This document shows positions 58,571-64,000 of a stretch of DNA of 64,000 bases, in pieces. Below the pieces are notes generated by a model. The model worked only from the letters and a program-made list of their open reading frames with translations, was not told the origin of the DNA and searched no databases. This DNA is from Polytrichum commune (lineage: Eukaryota; Streptophyta; Polytrichopsida; Polytrichales; Polytrichaceae). The position numbers and the translations under genes were made by a program. How positions within the stretch are numbered: position 1 is the first letter of the stretch; each line of letters starts with the position of its first letter. The DNA is taken from the NCBI GenBank assembly GCA_950295325.1, contig OX485809.1:124001-188000 (forward strand), written 5' to 3'.

Positions 58571-60681
58571 AACCTTTCCCTTCGGGTCATTGTACGAACT
58601 TGCACGAAGCTGTTACAAATAGATTTGTGCTCTCTCATCATCATAACATAATCAACAACGTGTTCATATGCAATGGGCCCAGTGATGAGCAAGCTCTACT
58701 CCGTCGGGGACAAAATAATATAATTGAAAGTACAATTTTTTTTAAATGTTTATAAAAAAAATTGCATCACATGTAAACATTGTGTTTTGAAAACTAAAGA
58801 ATATTAACATTCTTTTTTTACGTTAGCACTATAAAAACACATATTGAGGATATATTATAGTACCTTTGTCACTTTGGGTATTGTTAGGCGAATAATCACT
58901 ATTATATTCTATTTTTGGTTTGGGAATCCCATATTCAAAAGAAAACTTATTTTTACCATGTTAAAAATAGTTTAATTAGTGCCAAAGTGGTAAAGGTACG
59001 ATGTTATATTGCCATTTTAGGATTCTAAGGACTTCTCATCCTCAAATGAGAAATTCATGATTACATTAACATCTTGTAATATTGTTTCATAGAACACTAA
59101 AACTAAACGGCAATTTAACTTTGGGGGTGCACTCTCATTGTTGAGTTTGAATTGAATTTATGTTGTATTACACAATATGAAAGAAGGGAGGGGAGTTGAT
59201 CAAGACTTTATGCAAGAAGAATGGGTGAAGAGTATAAGTTTAGTAAGATCATAGGAGCATTAGATGGAATATGAATATGATGAAACTTACATGTATGATA
59301 GTGAAGGATTGTAACCCAACCAAATTAGGGAAGTGGCATTAATGGACAGTCAAGTGCCAATATGAAGCAAGTTACATTTCCTCAATATGCTTAGTTACTA
59401 TGATGCCCCTAGGATGACTAGTAGTACAAAGCCACAAAATGTGCAAATCTCCCATTCTAGAGAACTTAGTGCTAATGACATTGTTTCCTCTTGAAGTTAG
59501 CACGAGAATGACATTTAATACTATATCATGTTCAATTATCAAGTATGATATTTTTTGATCTAGGGCTTGCATACTTGATGCATGCACATATTTTGCATTA
59601 CGTTCATAGTACTCGAGATTCTCAATAAAGTGCATCACACACTAGCAATAGCCATAGCACTCTTCACTTGGTTGTGCATTTTGGGAACCCCATCTTTAAT
59701 ATACATATATCCAACATTCTCATTGCATGCCAAATATCTCGTAGAGGCCCACACTTAGAAACTTTTAGTGAAGTCGGTGATAACCAATAGATGATGAAAG
59801 ATTTTGAGACAGACATGGCTTCCCGGTGATGTGTACCATAAGGCCTTGCCTTGGTAGTGATTTTATTGGTAGCACTCGATTCACAGATCTTTGAGTGGAG
59901 ATATCCCAAGCAACAACACAAGATGGTTGTCCAGACAATCATCCACATGCTAGGGCGAAATCAAGAATTGGCAAGTCACTGTCAAATCCTTGCAGAAGGT
60001 TCAACCCTTGAATCATTATTGTCATTGGGTTCACAGTTCCAACAAAAGATAGTTAGACAGTGATCGATACATCTTCCTGTTTAGCTCTAAAGATGACACA
60101 TAGCAACGATCACTTCATTTTGAAAACTTGCAGACTGAATTGTCTATTGTTGACTCACATTCTCAAATAAAAAGTGATAAAACTACTCGAACACTGAATC
60201 CAACACAAACGCAGACGATGCCTCAAGTCTTGATATCTGATGGAGTGCTGTCTGGGTTAGTAAGAGCACTTGGATCTATGTAAACCATTAGATTCAAATG
60301 CCACCACAGACAACTAAAAACCCCAAGGGTTGAAAAGTGTATACAAAACCCAGCTAAAACAGTGAAGGTCACAGGAATGTTCATGACTACTGCAACTGGA
60401 CCAGCCGGCTAGATAGAAAAGTCAACTCATTTGACTCTACGCAACCTAAGGTGATGTTCTTCTCAACAAACTAATAATTAATGTACAATCTAAGGTCGTG
60501 ACTGTAATGGTCATGCTTCAAAAAATGAATTGGAGTTCCATCAGCAAGGAAGTAAGTGAACAATGCAGGCTCTACTACTCTTCAAACAGCAGTAAACTGC
60601 AGTCATGTGGTGATCAGATTGCACTAAAAATCTGCGGAAGAAGGGAGTCGGGCTGCCTATGATAAATAACCACCAGAAGTG
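58571..60681. other. Intergenic and 3' flank of the receptor kinase gene
   Basis: AT-rich spacer without supported genes. Open frames 59372-59638, 59664-59948 and 59851-60063 are short and featureless. The 3' UTR of the minus-strand kinase must lie in the right-hand part (below 60682). Confidence 0.5.
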
Positions 60682-63600
60682 TCAAGATGGCAGAGGCTGA
60701 GCCGGGGGATGGCACGATCTTAAGCGCTCGACAACCTGCCGCATCGTAGGCCTTTCAGACAATGACTCCTCAGTGCACATTACTGCCAATTGTAGCACCT
60801 TCAACAGGTCACTCTCGGGTCCTGTCTCCCACAATCCTGGAGCGAACACCTCATGTGGTCGATTATGATGAATAAGGAGAGTAGCCCAACCTACAATGTT
60901 GAAACCATCTCCGTACTTTGAGAAGGTTATATCTAGTGCTCTTTTTCCTGATAAAAGCTCCAGCAGGACCACCCCATAACTGTAGACATCAGCTTTGTCA
61001 GAAACACGACATGTCATAGCATACTCTGGGGCAACATAACCAAAGGTGCCAGCAACATCTGTTGTAGCATGTGTCTCTGCATCCCCCAGAAGCCGAGCCA
61101 ACCCAAAATCTGAGAGGTGCGCATTCAGGTTGTGATCAAGAAGAACATTGCTGGGCTTGATGTCACGGTGCAGCACTCGGGGCACACATTCGTCATGGAG
61201 GTAGGCTAGTGCTCGCGCAAGGTCCAAAGCGATTTTGTGACGCATGCTCCAGTTCATCTTCCGGCCCCTCTCACATATATGAATCAACGTCTCTAAGTTT
61301 CCCTCAGGAAAGTAATTGTAAATGAGGAACATCTCCTCTTCGCTTGCATGATAGCCAATTAATGTCACTAAATTTGAATGTCTGATCCTCCCCAGTGTTC
61401 GAATCTCTGTGTCAAACTGCTGAACTCCTTGAAACCTGCCAATCGCTAGTCTCTTCACAGCTACCACCAACCCAGGTCGCAGCTCTGCTTTGTAAGTAGC
61501 CCCAAATCCTCCTGTACCAATCAGGTTGTCCAAACAGAAATTTTGGGTAGCACGGACCACTTTATCATAAGTGAGGTGGAAGTTGATGTTGTAGAACGTC
61601 ACGACCTCCTTTCGGCCTGTTGCGACACTCGGTGAACTCGGAGGATGCTGCTTTGTGCACTGAAATAAAAGACCCAGTACAAGAAGCACTACACCGATTG
61701 CACAGCCGGAGGTAATAGCGGCGACAACAATGGAGTTAAAATGGGGTTGTCCTGATTGGCTGACCGGCGGTGATGCTGAGTCAGACTCGGTAGGTGCATC
61801 TCCTGGTCTTTGTGGATCCACGAGAATTGGTACCGACTGTGGTGCGGTAGCCACAGTACACGGCAAGAGAAATGGATTTCCCATGACCACCAAGGTGCTG
61901 CATAAACCCCCCCAATGGCCGTGAACTGGGAACTGGCCTGACAGGTTGTTGAAGGTCAAATTCAACTGCTCTAAGGAGGTGAGACTGCTAAGCTCTTTGG
62001 GAATGGAGCCTGACAGGCTATTGTTATTCAATAATAGCGACCTGAGCTGACTCAGCTTCCCAAGCTCTTTGGGGATATTGCCTTTCAAGCTATTGAAGGA
62101 CAAGTCAAGCACAACGAGTTTTGACAAGTTGCCAAGAAAAGCTGGTATTGAACCAGTGAGTTGATTGTTTGCAAGGATCAAACCCTCCAAGTTCTGGAGG
62201 CCACCCAATTGCCATGGAATAGCACCCTGGAGCTGGTTATATGCGAGGTTGAGAAACACGAGATTGGTAAGGCTCGTAATTTTGTCTGGTACGGAGCCAG
62301 TCAACTTGTTGCCTACTGCATCGAAATACCACAGAATCTCACAGTCCCCAAACTCCAAGGGCAGCTCCCCTGACAGTAAGTTGAAACTCAAGTTGACTGC
62401 AAAAGCTTGCAGACCTTGGCATAAACTGAAGAGCTTCCCAGGCACACTGCCCTCAAACTCGTTGTTCGAAAGGACCAGCACATAGGAAGCTTGCTTCTTT
62501 ATAAGAGCGCTTCCCACCAAGGGACCTGGGAGTGGACCTGTGAGAAGGTTGCTACTAAAGTCGTGCACTATGGTCACGCCCCCTAGCCACTTCCAATTGT
62601 CATAATGTAGGCGTGCTGCTGCTGTTATTGTGATGTCAAAGCATGTAAAGGGCCATGTACCTCGGTCGGTCGATGAGAGAAGCCAGGGGTTGCCGCACAC
62701 TGAAGCTGTAACTGGAATGCTTCCAGAAATACTATTGGAGCTGATGTTGAACACAGCCAGGCAAGATATAGGAAGCTGTGGAGGTATGGTACCATTCAGC
62801 TGATTGGAGCTCAAGTCAAGTACTACTAAGCTCCTGCAGCCGCTCAAACCAGTGGGAATCGGCCCTGTGAGTGAATTCTTGGCTAAATTCAGGCTCTCCA
62901 ATGTACTGCAGAGGCCCCAATCCACCGGCAAGTTACCACTCAAACCCGCAGACGGTGCCCAGATGACTTGGATCCTAGGAAGCAGCGCAAGCTGAGGAGG
63001 TAAAGGGCCCCAGAAGTGGTTACGCTCATGTCTATGTACATCGGCAAAATGAGGCATGCCAGAGCAGTTGACACCATAGGAGCATCCTTGCGAGAGAGTG
63101 ATAATAAAAGTGGAGAGCTGGGTGCAGTCGCTAAGCTCCCTCGGAATAATGCCAGAAAGATTATTCAAGGCCAAGTGCAAGACTTCCAACTTTGACAACC
63201 GCCCTAAGTCAGCCGGTATTGAACCCACCAGCGAATTGGAGTTCAGCAGTAGCGATTGCAATTGGGTACAGTTTCCAAGCTCGGGGGGAATGGCACCTGT
63301 TAGGTAATTATTGGCCAGATCTAAATGGTCGAGATTTAAGCAGCCACCGCTTCCCAACTGGCTGGGTATCTCTCCATCCAAAAGGTTGGACGACAGGGAC
63401 ATCCATTGCAGACGCAACAAACTTCCCAGAGACGGCGGTATCTTACCTCGAAGTGTATTTTTCGCAAGGCTCACGTAACAGAGGTTCCCAGACTTGGACA
63501 GGTCCGCTGGAATGCTGCCTTGCAAATTGTTGCCTTCCAGATTCAATACTCTCAGCTTCGACAGTTCCCCCAGCTCGGGAGGAATCACTCCCGAGAAGCT

Positions 63601-64000
63601 ATTAGCTTCCAAGTCCAGGGTCTCCAGGTATTTCAACTTACCAATTTCCTTTGGCACTTCCCCGGAGAGCCCATTGAAAGGAAGGGACAAAATTGCTAGA
63701 TCTGACAGGTTCCCAATCTCCCTCGGGAGACTACCAGATAGCAAACACGGCACCACCGTATCTGGACCACCCTTATATCCAGAAGAAGCCCCGTCCAAAA
63801 CAGTGCCATTATCAAGGCAAATTGGAGCTGACGCCAATCCATTCAATAACCCAGCTGTGCACACTCTCCTGGATGTCGAGTTCACATCCCCAGCAATAGA
63901 GCACCTCGACATCGCCAATCTCCCAGCATCTTCCACTTGACATTCTGATGATGACCACGCAGAGGAGAATGGATCGTCGCCATGATGCTTGCACCCCGGT
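60682..64000 (-). CDS. RPK2: RPK2/TOAD2-type LRR receptor-like kinase (5' end outside window)
   Basis: Plasma-membrane receptor kinase. Arabidopsis RPK2/TOAD2 acts in CLE-peptide/meristem and anther signalling. The frame is open from the window edge (first full codon 63999-63997) to the TGA at 60682, about 1,105 codons with no intron. Numbering from the GTG at 63936: LRRs fill about 60-640 (LPREIGNLSDLAILSLPFNG, LKGNIPKELGKLSQLRSLLL). The RPK2-type island near 290-320 (RHERNHFWGPLPPQLALLPR) and Cys-containing insert near 410-440 are present. A transmembrane segment lies at about 732-757 (IVVAAITSGCAIGVVLLVLG). The kinase begins after TYDKVVRATQNF, with GTGGFGATY (about 803-811), VAVKRL (Lys near 829), HRDIKPSN (about 922), DFG (about 941), GTFGYVAPEYAM, SYGVVLLELLSGKRALD, and ends RPTMRQVVERL. 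All catalytic residues are intact. The signal peptide and N-terminus are outside the window. Confidence 0.95.
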   Translation of the reverse strand, partial: PGCKHHGDDPFSSAWSSSECQVEDAGRLAMSRCSIAGDVNSTSRRVCTAGLLNGLASAPICLDNGTVLDGASSGYKGGPDTVVPCLLSGSLPREIGNLSDLAILSLPFNGLSGEVPKEIGKLKYLETLDLEANSFSGVIPPELGELSKLRVLNLEGNNLQGSIPADLSKSGNLCYVSLAKNTLRGKIPPSLGSLLRLQWMSLSSNLLDGEIPSQLGSGGCLNLDHLDLANNYLTGAIPPELGNCTQLQSLLLNSNSLVGSIPADLGRLSKLEVLHLALNNLSGIIPRELSDCTQLSTFIITLSQGCSYGVNCSGMPHFADVHRHERNHFWGPLPPQLALLPRIQVIWAPSAGLSGNLPVDWGLCSTLESLNLAKNSLTGPIPTGLSGCRSLVVLDLSSNQLNGTIPPQLPISCLAVFNISSNSISGSIPVTASVCGNPWLLSSTDRGTWPFTCFDITITAAARLHYDNWKWLGGVTIVHDFSSNLLTGPLPGPLVGSALIKKQASYVLVLSNNEFEGSVPGKLFSLCQGLQAFAVNLSFNLLSGELPLEFGDCEILWYFDAVGNKLTGSVPDKITSLTNLVFLNLAYNQLQGAIPWQLGGLQNLEGLILANNQLTGSIPAFLGNLSKLVVLDLSFNSLKGNIPKELGKLSQLRSLLLNNNSLSGSIPKELSSLTSLEQLNLTFNNLSGQFPVHGHWGGLCSTLVVMGNPFLLPCTVATAPQSVPILVDPQRPGDAPTESDSASPPVSQSGQPHFNSIVVAAITSGCAIGVVLLVLGLLFQCTKQHPPSSPSVATGRKEVVTFYNINFHLTYDKVVRATQNFCLDNLIGTGGFGATYKAELRPGLVVAVKRLAIGRFQGVQQFDTEIRTLGRIRHSNLVTLIGYHASEEEMFLIYNYFPEGNLETLIHICERGRKMNWSMRHKIALDLARALAYLHDECVPRVLHRDIKPSNVLLDHNLNAHLSDFGLARLLGDAETHATTDVAGTFGYVAPEYAMTCRVSDKADVYSYGVVLLELLSGKRALDITFSKYGDGFNIVGWATLLIHHNRPHEVFAPGLWETGPESDLLKVLQLAVMCTEESLSERPTMRQVVERLRSCHPPAQPLPS

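Noticed and set aside
59851..60063. 70-codon open frame near the receptor kinase 3' end
   Set aside because: Short, featureless, and no neighbouring exon could extend it.

Overview
The window is nuclear DNA of a land plant that probably makes flagellated sperm. Plant identity rests on an RPK2/TOAD2-type leucine-rich-repeat receptor kinase, a plant-style DEK protein, a plant PP2C and a plant TOG-domain ARM protein. Motile sperm are inferred from an axonemal inner-arm dynein heavy chain, a gene absent from flowering plants and conifers. A moss, liverwort, lycophyte, fern, cycad or Ginkgo would fit; a seed-free plant is the best guess, and the species cannot be fixed from sequence alone. Introns are numerous and mid-sized (about 0.2 to 2.1 kb in the dynein gene), and the noncoding DNA is AT-rich with many (CT)n and (ATT)n microsatellites.

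Layout. 1-17358 (+): the last 15 exons of the dynein heavy chain, from stalk helix 1 to the C-terminus. The AAA1-AAA4 half lies before the window. 21510-24626 (-): a five-exon TOG/CLASP-like ARM protein with a degenerate tandem array in its first intron. 30435-38752 (-): a 12-exon DEK chromatin protein. 47187-50025 (-): a four-exon PP2C phosphatase. 60682-64000 (-): an RPK2-like receptor kinase, intronless as far as seen and running off the right edge.

The gene exons join in frame at GT/AG borders, and I found no premature stop in any of the five genes. They look like five independent single-copy genes, not a functional cluster. The dynein acts in the sperm axoneme, the TOG protein probably on microtubules, DEK on chromatin, the PP2C in Ser/Thr dephosphorylation, and the RPK2 homologue in CLE-peptide/meristem signalling.

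The rest, about half the window, is repeat-derived. The best-supported elements are a 1.2-kb hAT-like insertion with an 8-bp target duplication (42257-43461), a MITE with perfect 32-bp inverted ends in dynein intron 1 (709-1025), a 0.96-kb foldback element in dynein intron 11 (12627-13586) with relatives near 20.3 and 41.0 kb, and a repeat family shared between dynein introns and 57.2-58.6 kb. A further family clustered at 39.3-43.7 kb carries an ACGTGGC core in most copies. A five-copy tandem array upstream of the PP2C gene carries a TATA-like motif in most units. I saw no rRNA, tRNA, CRISPR or prokaryotic-type operon, and nothing I can defend as a wholly new gene system. The oddest structures are the TATA-bearing array at 50.70-51.45 kb and the ACGTGGC repeat cluster.
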